Source: Enterobacteriaceae bacterium UBA7338 (GTDB lineage Bacteria > Pseudomonadota > Gammaproteobacteria > Enterobacterales > Enterobacteriaceae). From it: 64,000 nucleotides of DNA. Positions 1 through 8,897 of the stretch are shown one piece after another. The number at the start of each line of letters is the position of its first letter. The stretch's first letter is position 1. The stretch covers positions 186,001 through 250,000 of the forward strand of contig DKPJ01000014.1 of assembly GCA_002480085.1 (NCBI GenBank), given 5' to 3'. Both the position numbers and the translations under genes were made by a program. The notes under the pieces are model-generated. The model did no database searches, had not been told where the DNA came from, and was given only the letters and a program-made list of their open reading frames with translations.

Positions 1-17
1 TTAGCATTTTTTATCAT
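1..17 (-). CDS. sdhC: Succinate dehydrogenase cytochrome b556 subunit, first codons only
   Basis: Only the first five complete codons (Met-Ile-Lys-Asn-Ala) lie in the window, reading leftward out of it. The call rests on position, divergent from gltA as in all Enterobacteriaceae, and on the upstream DNA, which matches the E. coli sdhC leader: a GGAGGAAGGAAA stretch, then AAGAACAGC before an in-frame ATG at 30-32. That upstream ATG would add five residues (Met-Trp-Ala-Leu-Phe); the downstream ATG is the usual annotated start. SdhC is a membrane anchor of complex II. Confidence 0.6.
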
Positions 18-190
18 GAATAACGCCCACATGCTGTTCTTATAGTTTCCTTCCTCCGGTCTGCAGGCGGGTCAGACAGCGTCCATTTGTATAACTGCTC
101 GTCATGCAAAATTTCATGCTTTCGTAGGCTAACGACGCATTACAACGCTGGGTGGCTCGGGACGGCAGGGTATTCCGGAGACCTGGCGGC

Positions 191-219
191 AGTATAGGAT
201 GTTCACAAAATCATTACAA
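191..219 (-). promoter_or_regulatory. sdhCDAB promoter
   Basis: On the minus strand a -35 box TTGTAA (214-219) and a -10 box TATACT (191-196) are separated by 17 bases and point toward sdhC. The surrounding bases match the region of the characterised E. coli sdh promoter. About 160 bases of leader separate it from the sdhC start. Confidence 0.7.
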
Positions 220-256
220 TTAACCTACATACACTTTGTCGGGTTTTATGCTGAAC

Positions 257-272
257 AGTGACCTCTATCACG
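257..272. promoter_or_regulatory. CRP-binding site in the sdhC-gltA intergenic region
   Basis: AGTGA-N6-TCACG (257-261 and 268-272) matches the CRP half sites TGTGA-N6-TCACA with one mismatch at each end. It lies upstream of the sdh promoter, where E. coli has a CRP site of nearly the same sequence. Catabolite activation of sdh is inferred from that homology. Confidence 0.65.
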
Positions 273-300
273 ATACCAACATATTTTTAATTTTTAACCA

Positions 301-490
301 TGAGATTTGACAAAACTTAAACATTATTGTTACAAACGTCAGCGGAAAAGTCATATAATTCGTAAAAGTTATGGGGTCTCTCTTTCACCCGAGAATTAGT
401 TATGTAACAGTGAGAAGGATTGACCGACGTTATCAGGACAGTTATTAGTGATATACAGGTTTGACAAATTCGGACTGTAAAAAACCTGAT
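301..490 (+). promoter_or_regulatory. gltA promoter region (tentative)
   Basis: This AT-rich stretch holds possible sigma70 elements for gltA: a TATAAT at 354-359 with a weak TTACAA 18 bases upstream, and TTGACA hexamers at 307-312 and 461-466 without a good -10 box at standard spacing. E. coli gltA has two promoters in this interval, repressed by ArcA. The exact start sites cannot be assigned from sequence alone. The rest of the 18-670 gap is leader with no open reading frame I would defend. Confidence 0.4.
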
Positions 491-670
491 TTGCTGATTT
501 TTCACGGTATTTTAATGTTTGCCTGCAAGCGCTCATCGCCCTGTACCCAAGTATCTCCACTCAACAGAGGCACGCGCCAAATAACAAACTGGTAACATTG
601 ATTTTCTGTATGAATGCAAATCCGGCTTCTTCCCAACAGTCTTAAGCATAAGGCGCTAAGGAGACCGTAA

Positions 671-1957
671 ATGGCTGATAAGAAAGCTACCCTCACCTAC
701 AATGGTGGCGATGCTATTGAACTGGATGTGCTACAGGGCACGCTCGGTCAGGACGTTATTGATGTCCGTACACTCGGCTCAAAAGGGGTATTCACTTTTG
801 ACCCAGGTTTCACCTCTACCGCATCCTGCGAATCCAAAATCACCTTTATCGACGGTGATGAAGGCATTCTGCTCCATCGCGGTTTCCCGATTGACCAGCT
901 GGCAACCGAATCAAACTACCTGGAAGTGTGCTACATCCTGCTGAAGGGTGAGAAGCCGACCCAGGCCGAGTTTGACGAGTTCAAAACTATCGTCACGCGT
1001 CACACTATGATCCACGAGCAGATCACCCGTCTGTTCCACGGCTTCCGTCGCGACTCCCACCCGATGGCGGTGCTGTGCGGCGTGACCGGCGCGCTGGCGG
1101 CCTTCTACCACGACTCGCTGGACGTGAACAACCCGCGCCACCGCGAGATTGCCGCGTTCCGCCTGCTGTCTAAAATGCCAACCGTAGCAGCAATGTGTTA
1201 CAAGTATTCAATTGGACAGCCTTTTGTTTATCCGCGCAACGATCTCTCCTACGCGGGCAACTTCCTGAACATGATGTTCTCTACCCCGTGCGAGAAGTAT
1301 GAGGTTAACCCGGTGCTGGAACGCGCCATGGACCGCATCCTGATCCTGCATGCCGATCACGAGCAGAACGCCTCCACCTCTACGGTACGTACCGCCGGCT
1401 CCTCGGGCGCTAACCCGTTTGCCTGTATCGCGGCCGGTATCGCCTCCCTGTGGGGACCGGCGCACGGCGGCGCAAACGAAGCGGCACTGAAGATGCTGGA
1501 AGAGATCAGCACCGTTGAGCACATTCCGGAATTTGTGCGTCGTGCTAAAGACAAAAACGACTCTTTCCGCCTGATGGGCTTTGGTCATCGTGTTTATAAA
1601 AACTATGACCCGCGCGCCACCGTGATGCGTGAAACCTGCCATGAAGTGCTGAAAGAGCTGGGCACCAAAGACGATCTGCTGCAGGTAGCGATGGAGCTTG
1701 AGCACATTGCGCTCAACGACCCCTACTTCATCGAGAAGAAACTCTACCCGAACGTGGACTTCTACTCCGGCATTATCCTGAAAGCGATGGGTATTCCATC
1801 CTCAATGTTTACCGTGATCTTCGCGATGGCGCGTACCGTTGGCTGGATCGCCCACTGGAACGAAATGCACGACGACGGCATCAAAATTGCCCGTCCGCGC
1901 CAGCTCTACACTGGCTACGAACAGCGCGATTTCAAATCCGATCTGCAGAAAAACTGA
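671..1957 (+). CDS. gltA: Citrate synthase (type II, hexameric)
   Basis: Condenses oxaloacetate with acetyl-CoA to citrate, the first step of the TCA cycle, in the cytoplasm. The 428-residue product follows E. coli GltA almost throughout and is one residue longer at the C-terminus. The catalytic residues are visible: His265 in GPAHGGANE, His306 in GFGHRVY and Asp363 in NVDFYSG (one higher than mature E. coli numbering). The start ATG has a strong AAGGAG ribosome site 5-10 bases upstream. The gene is divergent from sdhC as usual. Downstream only a REP palindrome separates it from nei; abrB, which lies between nei and gltA in E. coli, is absent. Confidence 0.98.
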   Translation: MADKKATLTYNGGDAIELDVLQGTLGQDVIDVRTLGSKGVFTFDPGFTSTASCESKITFIDGDEGILLHRGFPIDQLATESNYLEVCYILLKGEKPTQAEFDEFKTIVTRHTMIHEQITRLFHGFRRDSHPMAVLCGVTGALAAFYHDSLDVNNPRHREIAAFRLLSKMPTVAAMCYKYSIGQPFVYPRNDLSYAGNFLNMMFSTPCEKYEVNPVLERAMDRILILHADHEQNASTSTVRTAGSSGANPFACIAAGIASLWGPAHGGANEAALKMLEEISTVEHIPEFVRRAKDKNDSFRLMGFGHRVYKNYDPRATVMRETCHEVLKELGTKDDLLQVAMELEHIALNDPYFIEKKLYPNVDFYSGIILKAMGIPSSMFTVIFAMARTVGWIAHWNEMHDDGIKIARPRQLYTGYEQRDFKSDLQKN

Positions 1958-1973
1958 TCTGCTTTTCTGCTCT

Positions 1974-2003
1974 GCCCGGCGGCGCTATGCTGCCGGGCCT
2001 ACA
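1974..2003. repeat. REP palindrome
   Basis: GCCCGGCGGCG and its partner around TGCCGGGC form the GC-rich hairpin of an enterobacterial REP unit, ending in the typical CCTACA. It sits between the convergent gltA and nei genes. Confidence 0.8.
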
Positions 2004-2013
2004 CACTACGCCC

Positions 2014-2805
2014 CTACTTCTGGCAATGTGGACACCAGTAGAAGGGTCTTGATGACAGGGTCGTCTTCTCGATAACGCCCCCGCAGCGACCGCATTTTTT
2101 CCCCGCCCGATGAAACACGTTAAAGCGAAACAGCGCCCCATGATGGCGTTTCTCATTGACCTTGCCGCGCGTGCGGTAGGAGAGACGCGGCACCTCCAGC
2201 AGCGCGGCGGCCAGCGCATCCAGCTGCATCTCGCTGAGATCGGCGGCACGGTGAGTGGGTGCGAGTTCTGTCGCCCACAGAATTTCGATCCGCAGATAAT
2301 TACCCAGTCCGGCGAGAAAGGCCTGATCCAGCAGCAGGCCGGAAAACTGACGGCGGCGAAAACGGGGTGAAATTAGCCGCTCCCTGACCGTCGCAACGTC
2401 CAAATAGGGATCGAGTACATCCGGCCCTACGCGCTGTAAAAACGGATGGGCGGCCAGCTGTGCCGGGGTTAACATCTCGATATCCGAGGCGCTGTAGAGC
2501 AGAATCGCTTTATCGGCAGCGGCCAGCTTCACCCGCAGGATGCGCGTGGTCTGCGGCTCCTCACCGGCCTTCACGACCCGCCAGACGCCGTAGAGCTGGT
2601 TGTGGCTGTAGAGGGTCATGCCGCCGGAGAAATGGGTCAGCAACGCTTTACCGCGCGTTTCGATACGTTCTACATGCTGCCCGGCAAGCTCTGCCTCCCA
2701 GGGCTTCAGGTGTTCATAGGCAAACCAGGCTTCGGTGAGCGGCTTACCCTGAATGGCTTTCTCAAGGCTGTCCGCCGCCCGGCGGATCTCGGGGCCTTCC
2801 GGCAT
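2014..2805 (-). CDS. nei: Endonuclease VIII (DNA glycosylase/AP lyase)
   Basis: Base-excision repair enzyme that removes oxidised pyrimidines and cuts the abasic site. The 263-residue protein begins Met-Pro-Glu-Gly-Pro-Glu, so processing leaves the catalytic N-terminal Pro2 beside Glu3. Lys53, used by the family, is present in TRGKALLTHF. A C-terminal zinc finger (CGRC...CPHC) binds DNA. It is the last gene of the leftward pxp cluster, 17 bases after pxpA, with AAGGAG before the ATG. Length and motifs are normal. Confidence 0.97.
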   Translation of the reverse strand: MPEGPEIRRAADSLEKAIQGKPLTEAWFAYEHLKPWEAELAGQHVERIETRGKALLTHFSGGMTLYSHNQLYGVWRVVKAGEEPQTTRILRVKLAAADKAILLYSASDIEMLTPAQLAAHPFLQRVGPDVLDPYLDVATVRERLISPRFRRRQFSGLLLDQAFLAGLGNYLRIEILWATELAPTHRAADLSEMQLDALAAALLEVPRLSYRTRGKVNEKRHHGALFRFNVFHRAGKKCGRCGGVIEKTTLSSRPFYWCPHCQK

Positions 2806-2822
2806 AGCTTCTCCTTACGCAA

Positions 2823-3563
2823 TTAGCTGGCGGTAACGGTAATATTGCTGGCGGCAAAGGCCTCGCGCAGCCGCTGGGCGAAGACCAGCGCATGCTCACC
2901 GTCGCCGTGCAGGCATACCGTCTGGGCGTTAACCTTTGTCCATTGACCCTGAATACTCTTCACCCGTCCGGTCAGCACCATCTCTAACGTCTGGGTTAGC
3001 GCCTGCGCTTCGTCGGTAATTAACGCTTCTGGCCGGGCGCGCGGCACCAGCGAGCCGTCGCTCATATACCCCCGGTCGGCAAAAACCTCTTCCCGGGTGG
3101 GCAGGCCATAGCGCTCTCCGGCGCGGATAAGCTCGCTGCCCGCCAGCCCGACCAGAATCAGTCCGGGATCGCAGGCGTGTACCGCCCGGGCAATCGCATC
3201 GGCGAGCGCCGGATCCTTCGCCGCCTGGTTATAGAGCATGCCGTGCGGCTTAACGTGCCTCATCGTCCCACCTTCAGCGTGCACGATGGCTGCCAGCGCC
3301 CCTACCTGATAGAGCGTTTGCGCATAGACGGTCTCCGGCGGCAGGTCCATCGCCGTACGGCCAAAGTTCTGCCGATCGGGAAAGCTGGGATGCGCCCCCA
3401 CCGCCACGCCGTTTTTTAGCGCCTCGCGCACGCAGGCCAGCATAGTTTGCGCATCGCCCGCGTGAAAACCGCAGGCGACGTTGGCCGAGGAGACCAGCTG
3501 TAGCAGGGCGCTGTCGCTGGCGCTCCCCTCCCCGAGATCGGCATTGAGATCAATTTTCAGCAC
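2823..3563 (-). CDS. pxpA: 5-oxoprolinase subunit A (LamB/YcsF family)
   Basis: With PxpB and PxpC it makes the ATP-dependent bacterial 5-oxoprolinase, which opens the 5-oxoproline (pyroglutamate) ring to glutamate. The 246-residue protein starts with the family signature DLNADLGEG, followed by SSANVACGFHAGD and VGAHPSFPDRQNFGR. Its start overlaps the end of pxpC by 14 bases, which indicates translational coupling. Formerly ybgL. Confidence 0.95.
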   Translation of the reverse strand: MLKIDLNADLGEGSASDSALLQLVSSANVACGFHAGDAQTMLACVREALKNGVAVGAHPSFPDRQNFGRTAMDLPPETVYAQTLYQVGALAAIVHAEGGTMRHVKPHGMLYNQAAKDPALADAIARAVHACDPGLILVGLAGSELIRAGERYGLPTREEVFADRGYMSDGSLVPRARPEALITDEAQALTQTLEMVLTGRVKSIQGQWTKVNAQTVCLHGDGEHALVFAQRLREAFAASNITVTAS

Positions 3564-4482
3564 GCAACCCCCGCGCTAGCTGGTCCAGAAATAGCCGCTG
3601 CTCGCGGCGGGCGCGGAGCGCATCTTCCAGAGTACAAGGGACAAGGTGGATAGGATCGCCAAGCCGAATCTGCCCCAGATGATACATATCCGCCTCAATG
3701 ATGCAGGCGATGCGCGGATAGCCGCCGGTGGTCTGGGCGTCATTCATCAGCACGATGGGCTGGCCGTTATGCGGCACCTGAATCACGCCGGGAACCAGAC
3801 CGTGGGAGAGTAGCTCCCGCTCTTCACGCCGCTTGAGCTGCGGTCCCTGAAGACGGTAGCCCATGCGGTTACTCTGCGGGCTAAGCTGCCACGGCAGCCG
3901 CCACAGGGCCTCCTGCGAGGCGGTATCGAACGTCTGGTACTCCGGCCCTGGCAGGGCGCGGATCCGGTTGCCCCACAGCAACTGCTTCACCCCCTGCGGG
4001 CCAGAAAAGCGGCGCTCGCAGGCGCGGATCGGTAGCCTATCGCCATCCCGCAACAGCCGTCCGGCAAAGCCGCCGATACCGACCTTCAGGTCGGTGCTGT
4101 AGGAGCCCATCACCTCAGGCACATCGAAACCGCCCGCTACCGCCAGGTAGCTGCGCATGCCGTGCCGGGGACGCTTAAGCACCAGTCGCTGTCCGGCGCG
4201 GGCCTGATGCCGCCATCCGGTCCACACCGCCTTGCCGTCCAGCGTCGCCTCGCAGCCTGCGCCGGTGAGGGCAAACCAGCCGTCATGGGCGAACTCAAAC
4301 TCGCACTGGCCAAGCGTCATCTCCAGCGCCGCATCCTCGGGGGCGTTGCCCACCAGCGCGTTGGCAATCTCCAGCGCCGGGGCATCCAGTGCGCCGCAGT
4401 AGCTGATGCCGGACTGGCGCAGCCCCTTGCGTTTGCCGCCCTGCACCGAGGTGTACATCCCGGCGCGAATAACCGTTAGCAT
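3550..4482 (-). CDS. pxpC: 5-oxoprolinase subunit C (KipA-like)
   Basis: 310 residues of the KipA/biotin-dependent carboxyltransferase-like family. Visible family motifs are the N-terminal GMYTSVQGGKRKG, then SGISYCGALD and, near the C-terminus, QTTGGYPRIACI. It forms the 5-oxoprolinase complex with PxpA and PxpB. The start overlaps the pxpB stop by seven bases, so pxpB-C-A are one translation-coupled unit. Formerly ybgK. Confidence 0.95.
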   Translation of the reverse strand: MLTVIRAGMYTSVQGGKRKGLRQSGISYCGALDAPALEIANALVGNAPEDAALEMTLGQCEFEFAHDGWFALTGAGCEATLDGKAVWTGWRHQARAGQRLVLKRPRHGMRSYLAVAGGFDVPEVMGSYSTDLKVGIGGFAGRLLRDGDRLPIRACERRFSGPQGVKQLLWGNRIRALPGPEYQTFDTASQEALWRLPWQLSPQSNRMGYRLQGPQLKRREERELLSHGLVPGVIQVPHNGQPIVLMNDAQTTGGYPRIACIIEADMYHLGQIRLGDPIHLVPCTLEDALRARREQRLFLDQLARGLRAEN

Positions 4483-5132
4483 ACGCCCTCCTTCTGCGGA
4501 ACAAAGCGCACCCGGTCACCGGGGCGTAAGAGTACAGGATCGTTGTCATCGGGATTGAACAGCGCCAGCGGCGTATGGCCGATTAGCTGCCAGCCTCCCG
4601 GCGTCGCCAGGGGGTAGATCCCGGTCTGCTCCCCGCCGATGCCTACCGTTCCGGCAGGCACGGAGAGGCGCGGCTCCGCCCGGCGCGGCGTATGCAGCGC
4701 CTCCGGCAGCCCGCCCAGATAGGGGAAGCCCGGCTGGAAGCCGAGGAACCACACCACGTACTCGGTGGAGGCATGCAGCTCAACCACCTGCCTTTCGCTA
4801 AGACGGCTGTGCTCTGCCACCACGGGCAGATCCGGCCCCGCCGCGCCGCCGTAGACTACCGGGATCTCAATAAAGCGCGACTCTGGCTCCAGGGCCTCAC
4901 TCTCTTCCCACCAGCGCTGTAGCCGCTCGATGGCATCCAGCGCTCTCTCCTGCGGATCCGCCAGCACAACGGTGACGTTGTTCATGCCGGGGATCACATC
5001 GACAACATTGGGCAGTTCAACCACCCGCTGGGCCAGGCGCCAGATGCGCTTCTGACTGGCCAGGGTTACCGGAGGCTCAAGCTCCAGTACCACAGCGGTC
5101 TCACCTAACAGATAACAACGCGCTCGCTGCAC
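4476..5132 (-). CDS. pxpB: 5-oxoprolinase subunit B (KipI-like)
   Basis: 218 residues of the KipI family (allophanate hydrolase subunit 1 fold). It carries the motif GFQPGFPYLGGLP and PRLSVPAGTVGIGGEQTGIYP, both characteristic of the family. First gene of the pxpBCA trio, 15 bases after ybgI, so it probably shares the upstream transcript. Formerly ybgJ. Confidence 0.95.
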   Translation of the reverse strand: MQRARCYLLGETAVVLELEPPVTLASQKRIWRLAQRVVELPNVVDVIPGMNNVTVVLADPQERALDAIERLQRWWEESEALEPESRFIEIPVVYGGAAGPDLPVVAEHSRLSERQVVELHASTEYVVWFLGFQPGFPYLGGLPEALHTPRRAEPRLSVPAGTVGIGGEQTGIYPLATPGGWQLIGHTPLALFNPDDNDPVLLRPGDRVRFVPQKEGVC

Positions 5133-5147
5133 TTAGTCCCCCTTGCA

Positions 5148-5891
5148 TCAGGCCGGATTGGGAATATCGATAAAGGTAACGTCTAAATCCGTATTTTCGG
5201 TCAGCCATTCGCTAAGGGCGCGGATGCCGCCGCGTTCGGTAGCGTGATGCCCCGCCGCGTAGAAGTGCAGCCCCTGCTCCCGGGCGCTGTGAATGGTCTG
5301 CTCGGAGACCTCGCCGGTGATAAAGGCATCGACGCCGAAACGGGCGGCGCTATCGATAAAGCCCTGGCCGCCGCCGGTACACCATGCCACGCGTCGTACC
5401 TCAGCCGGGCCGGTATCGCCGCTCCACAGCGGCCGACGGCCAAGCCGGGCCTCGATCCACGACGCCAGCTCGAGGCCAGGCACCGGCATCGCCAGCTCGC
5501 CCCAGGGAACCAGCGGCTCAATTTCGCCTTTCACGGTGATGCCTAACAGCGCCGCCAGCTGAACGTTATTCCCCAGCTCCGGATGGGCATCCAGCGGCAG
5601 GTGCCAGCCGTAGAGGTTGATATCGTTAGCAAGCAGGGCCTTGAGGCGGTTACGCTTCATGCCGCGGATTACCGGGGACTCCCCTTTCCAGAAATAGCCG
5701 TGATGGACGATGATCGCATCGGCCTGCTGGCGGATTGCTTCATCGATCAGCGCCTGGCTGGCCGTTACGCCGGTAATAATTTTACGTACTTCGTCACGCC
5801 CCTCGACCTGCAGGCCGTTGGGGGCATAGTCACTGAAGGTCGCGCTGTTAAGCTTGTCATTAATCAGGCGTTCCAGTTCGGTGTTGTTCAT
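5148..5891 (-). CDS. ybgI: NIF3-family metal-binding protein YbgI
   Basis: A dinuclear metal-binding protein of the NIF3/GTP cyclohydrolase I type 2 family; E. coli YbgI is a hexameric ring with a di-metal site and an unsettled physiological role. Conserved metal-site motifs include VHHGYFWKGE, LDAHPELGNN and AAGHHATERGG. Two adjacent ATGs exist; the second (position 5891) is chosen because it gives 247 residues as in E. coli and a workable gap from the AGAGGG ribosome site. It lies nine bases after phrB, within a leftward operon. Confidence 0.93.
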   Translation of the reverse strand: MNNTELERLINDKLNSATFSDYAPNGLQVEGRDEVRKIITGVTASQALIDEAIRQQADAIIVHHGYFWKGESPVIRGMKRNRLKALLANDINLYGWHLPLDAHPELGNNVQLAALLGITVKGEIEPLVPWGELAMPVPGLELASWIEARLGRRPLWSGDTGPAEVRRVAWCTGGGQGFIDSAARFGVDAFITGEVSEQTIHSAREQGLHFYAAGHHATERGGIRALSEWLTENTDLDVTFIDIPNPA

Positions 5892-5900
5892 CATCCCTCT

Positions 5901-7319
5901 CTACGATTTTCTTGCGGCTTCATACGCGGCCAGGGTGGCCATGCGGGCCTGTTTATGATCGACCACCGGGCGGGGATAGTCCAGCGTCACGCCCTGCTTA
6001 TCCGCCCATCTCCAGGGATCGTGCAGCGATGCCGCAGGCACCTCCGCCAGCTCGGGCAGCCACTGGCGGATAAACTCGCCGTGCTTATCAAATTTTTCGC
6101 CCTGGGTAGTGGGGTTAAAGATGCGAAAATAGGGTGCAGCATCGGTACCGGTTGACGCCGCCCACTGCCAGCCGCCGTTGTTGGCGGCCAGATCGCCATC
6201 AATAAGCTGAGAGATAAAATAGCGCTCTCCGACGCGCCAGTCGATCAGTAAGTCTTTTACCAGGAAGCTGGCGGTAATCATCCGCAGGCGATTATGCATC
6301 CAGCCGGTATGATTCATCTGCCGCATGGCCGCATCGACAATAGGGTAGCCGGTGCGTCCCGCCTGCCAGGCCTGCAGATGCTCAGGGTCGCTCTGCCACT
6401 GTACGCGTTCGGTCCAGGGGATAAAGGGCCGATGCTTGCAGAGATCGGGATACCAGGTCATCAGATGGCGGTAAAAGTCGCGCCAGATAAGCTCATTAAG
6501 CCAGACCGCGCCGCCGCCGCCGTTAAGGGCATCGGGCTGCTCCGCCAGCAGCCGGTGCAGGCACTGACGCGGAGAGATGACGCCCAGCGCCAGGCAGGCC
6601 GAGAGCCGGCTGGTGGCATCAAGCGCGGGAAAATCGCGCTGGGCTTCATACTCCCCTACCTCATTGCGGCAAAACTCGCGCAGCCGTTCAATCGCCGCCT
6701 GCTCCGTCGCAGGAAAGAGGCTGGCATCAAAATCCTGCTGCGGATAGTTGAGCGTAAGCGGCGCCAGCGCGTCGCTTAGCGCCCCGCCCTCACGCACGTC
6801 AGGCGCAGGTACGCACTCGGGCAGATCCTCCCTGAGCCTGCGTAGAAAGGCGTTTTTATACGGCGTAAAGACTTTATACATCTGCCGATCGCCGGTCATC
6901 ACGCTGCCAGGCGCAAGCATGACGCTGTCATCCAGCCCCTGGCAGGCTATCGCCGGCAACGCCCGCTCGACGGCAGCATCGCGCTGACGTTCGTTAAGTT
7001 CGTACTGATAGTTGTAGAAGAGGTGCGTAACGCCGTGCGCCTTGCAGACATTTTTCACCGCTTCCACGCTGGCATTAAAATCATCCACCTCAACGAATAA
7101 CAGCGGAATACCTCTCTCCGCCAGGCCCTGCTGAAGGCTGTGAAGATGGGACTGCATAAACGCCGCCTGCCGCGCCGCCATCTCATGCTTTTCCCACTGT
7201 TTCGGGGTGGAAATAAAAAGTGCCAGCACCTTCGCGTGACGATCGCGGCAGGCAGCGGCGAGGGCAAGGTTATCCTTCACGCGAAGATCCGCGCGAAACC
7301 AGACCAGATGGGTGGTCAT
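5901..7319 (-). CDS. phrB: Deoxyribodipyrimidine photolyase (CPD photolyase)
   Basis: Repairs UV-induced cyclobutane pyrimidine dimers using blue light, FAD and a folate antenna. The 472-residue length equals E. coli PhrB. The N-terminal Rossmann part (TTHLVWFRADLRV) holds the antenna cofactor; the C-terminal FAD-binding part shows WLNELIWRDFYRH, GYPIVDAAMRQMN, MHNRLRMI and NNGGWQWAASTGTDA. It starts 12 bases after the ybgA stop. Confidence 0.97.
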   Translation of the reverse strand: MTTHLVWFRADLRVKDNLALAAACRDRHAKVLALFISTPKQWEKHEMAARQAAFMQSHLHSLQQGLAERGIPLLFVEVDDFNASVEAVKNVCKAHGVTHLFYNYQYELNERQRDAAVERALPAIACQGLDDSVMLAPGSVMTGDRQMYKVFTPYKNAFLRRLREDLPECVPAPDVREGGALSDALAPLTLNYPQQDFDASLFPATEQAAIERLREFCRNEVGEYEAQRDFPALDATSRLSACLALGVISPRQCLHRLLAEQPDALNGGGGAVWLNELIWRDFYRHLMTWYPDLCKHRPFIPWTERVQWQSDPEHLQAWQAGRTGYPIVDAAMRQMNHTGWMHNRLRMITASFLVKDLLIDWRVGERYFISQLIDGDLAANNGGWQWAASTGTDAAPYFRIFNPTTQGEKFDKHGEFIRQWLPELAEVPAASLHDPWRWADKQGVTLDYPRPVVDHKQARMATLAAYEAARKS

Positions 7320-7331
7320 ACAGCTCCTGAA

Positions 7332-8288
7332 TTAATGTCCGTAACGAAGGCGCAGCGTCTCTGGCCACGGGTCAAAGTAGCGCTGCCCGGCGAGATAGGC
7401 GTCGGGGAACTCGGCCATGTAGTGCTTGAGCAGCGTCACCGGAGCGAGCAGCGGCTGGGTGCCCTGCCGGTAGCGTTCGATGAGCGAAGACAGCTCCTCA
7501 CGCTGGCGGGCGTTAAGCTGCTTGCGGAAATAGCCCTGGACATGCATCAGCACGTTGGTGTGGTTGCGGCGGGTGGCCTGGTGGGAGAGCAGATCCATCA
7601 GCCGCTGGCGATACTCAACAAACCACTCATCGAGAGATTCCCACTCGTGAATGGCTGCCACAAAGCGGCCCAGCTCGCGGTACTTCGGCTGGGAGTGGGC
7701 CAGCAGCAGCAGCTTGTAGCGGCTATGGTAGGCGATCAGCTCGCCCCGCGTCAGTCCCCGCTCGCGCACGCCGTTAAGCTCGTGCAGAGCGTAGATACGC
7801 TCGACAAAGTTTTCGCGGATCAGCGGATCGTGCAGGCGGCCATCCTCTTCCACCGGCAGCCAGGGGTACGTTTGCATTAGCACTTCGGTATAGATCCCGC
7901 GTCCGGCCTTGCGGTTATTTTTACCTTCGGCATCGTAGACGCGCACCCGCTCCATGCCGCAGCTGGGTGATTTTGCACAGACGATATAGCCGCAGAGATG
8001 TTCAAACTGGCTGATGCGCTTGTGCGCATAGCTCTGCATCTGATGAGTCAGATCGCCCTCGCGTCCGTCGCTAAAGCGCAGCGCCTCTTCTCCTTCAGGG
8101 GTCTTCACCAGCCGCAGCGCCGGACGGGGAACCGGCAGGCCGATGGCCATTTCCGGGCAGACCGGCTCAAAACGTACCCACGGCGACAGCTCTTCCACGG
8201 CAAAGGCCAGTCGCTTATGTCCTCCGTCAAAACGCACGGTCTCCCCTAACAGACAGGCACTGATGCCAACAGGGATTTTTTCACTCAT
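7332..8288 (-). CDS. ybgA: YbgA: DUF523 (TudS-like) plus DUF1722 fusion protein
   Basis: The 318-residue protein has two parts. Residues 1 to about 155 are a DUF523 domain, the family of the thiouracil desulfidase TudS, which uses a [4Fe-4S] cluster to remove sulfur from thiouracil. Candidate cluster ligands are Cys12 in GISACLLGETVRFDG, Cys44 in PVCPE and Cys110 in KSPSCG; Cys104 is also nearby. The rest is DUF1722, function unknown. E. coli K-12 YbgA is roughly the C-terminal half only (about 170 residues), so this is the longer form. It heads the leftward phrB-ybgI-pxp-nei run, which hints at a role near nucleobase damage or salvage. Catalysis is inferred from the family. Confidence 0.88.
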   Translation of the reverse strand: MSEKIPVGISACLLGETVRFDGGHKRLAFAVEELSPWVRFEPVCPEMAIGLPVPRPALRLVKTPEGEEALRFSDGREGDLTHQMQSYAHKRISQFEHLCGYIVCAKSPSCGMERVRVYDAEGKNNRKAGRGIYTEVLMQTYPWLPVEEDGRLHDPLIRENFVERIYALHELNGVRERGLTRGELIAYHSRYKLLLLAHSQPKYRELGRFVAAIHEWESLDEWFVEYRQRLMDLLSHQATRRNHTNVLMHVQGYFRKQLNARQREELSSLIERYRQGTQPLLAPVTLLKHYMAEFPDAYLAGQRYFDPWPETLRLRYGH

Positions 8289-8351
8289 AGCGGCTCCTTA
8301 TAGACTCTCCGTAAGTGTAGCATCGTTGTCATTTCTGGAAACGCCCGAAAC

Positions 8352-8381
8352 GCCTGATGGCGCTACGCTTATCAGGCCTAC
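8352..8381. repeat. REP palindrome
   Basis: GCCTGATGGCG and CGCTTATCAGGC form an imperfect GC-rich hairpin of REP type with trailing CCTACG, between ybgA and ybfA. Confidence 0.75.
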
Positions 8382-8403
8382 GGCACCGCCCCATTCCGCG
8401 CAT

Positions 8404-8430
8404 AAAAAAACCGCCCCGAAGGGCGGTTTG
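8404..8430 (-). terminator. Rho-independent terminator of ybfA
   Basis: AACCGCCC (8409-8416) and GGGCGGTT (8421-8428) form an eight-base-pair stem with a CGAA loop. On the minus strand it is followed by a run of seven T residues, so it ends ybfA transcription. Confidence 0.85.
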
Positions 8431-8457
8431 CTTAGCTGCTGTGTGGGCTTTGCCCTT

Positions 8458-8664
8458 TTAATAAAAATCGCAGGTCACTTTTTCGGCCTGATCCATCCAC
8501 ACCGGCTTGTCGCTGGTTTTCGCCCAGACGCGGTGCAGATAGCTGTAGAAACGAGCGCGATCCTTCCAGAACAGCATAAACGGCAGCGCCGCTATGCCTG
8601 CCACGACGGCAAAAACGCGACGGGCAACGACCACATGTGCTGGATAATCTTGATATAAAGACAT
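8458..8664 (-). CDS. ybfA: Small inner-membrane-type protein YbfA (DUF2517)
   Basis: 68 residues, very close to E. coli YbfA over the C-terminal two thirds (LPFMLFWKDRARFYSYLHRVW, SDKPVWMDQAEK). One hydrophobic segment at about residues 12-32 may span the membrane. The function is unknown. It is divergent from kdpF and has its own terminator. Confidence 0.9.
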   Translation of the reverse strand: MSLYQDYPAHVVVARRVFAVVAGIAALPFMLFWKDRARFYSYLHRVWAKTSDKPVWMDQAEKVTCDFY

Positions 8665-8897
8665 ACGTTCTCCCCCTTTTTACCCCGTCATCCTTCACGA
8701 GGCTGGCGTGTCGGTAATGTTCACCGGAACAATCAATTAACTTTGCTGGTTAAAATAGTACCGCTTTGTCGGTAATTTTACTACTCATCCGACCACTATT
8801 TTTTCATCGTTGCGCTGATATTTACACTTCTCCCGTAGGAAAGTTACAAAACAGTTAAATTAATACTAAACATTAGTTAAATTGTGCCTTTGTGATT

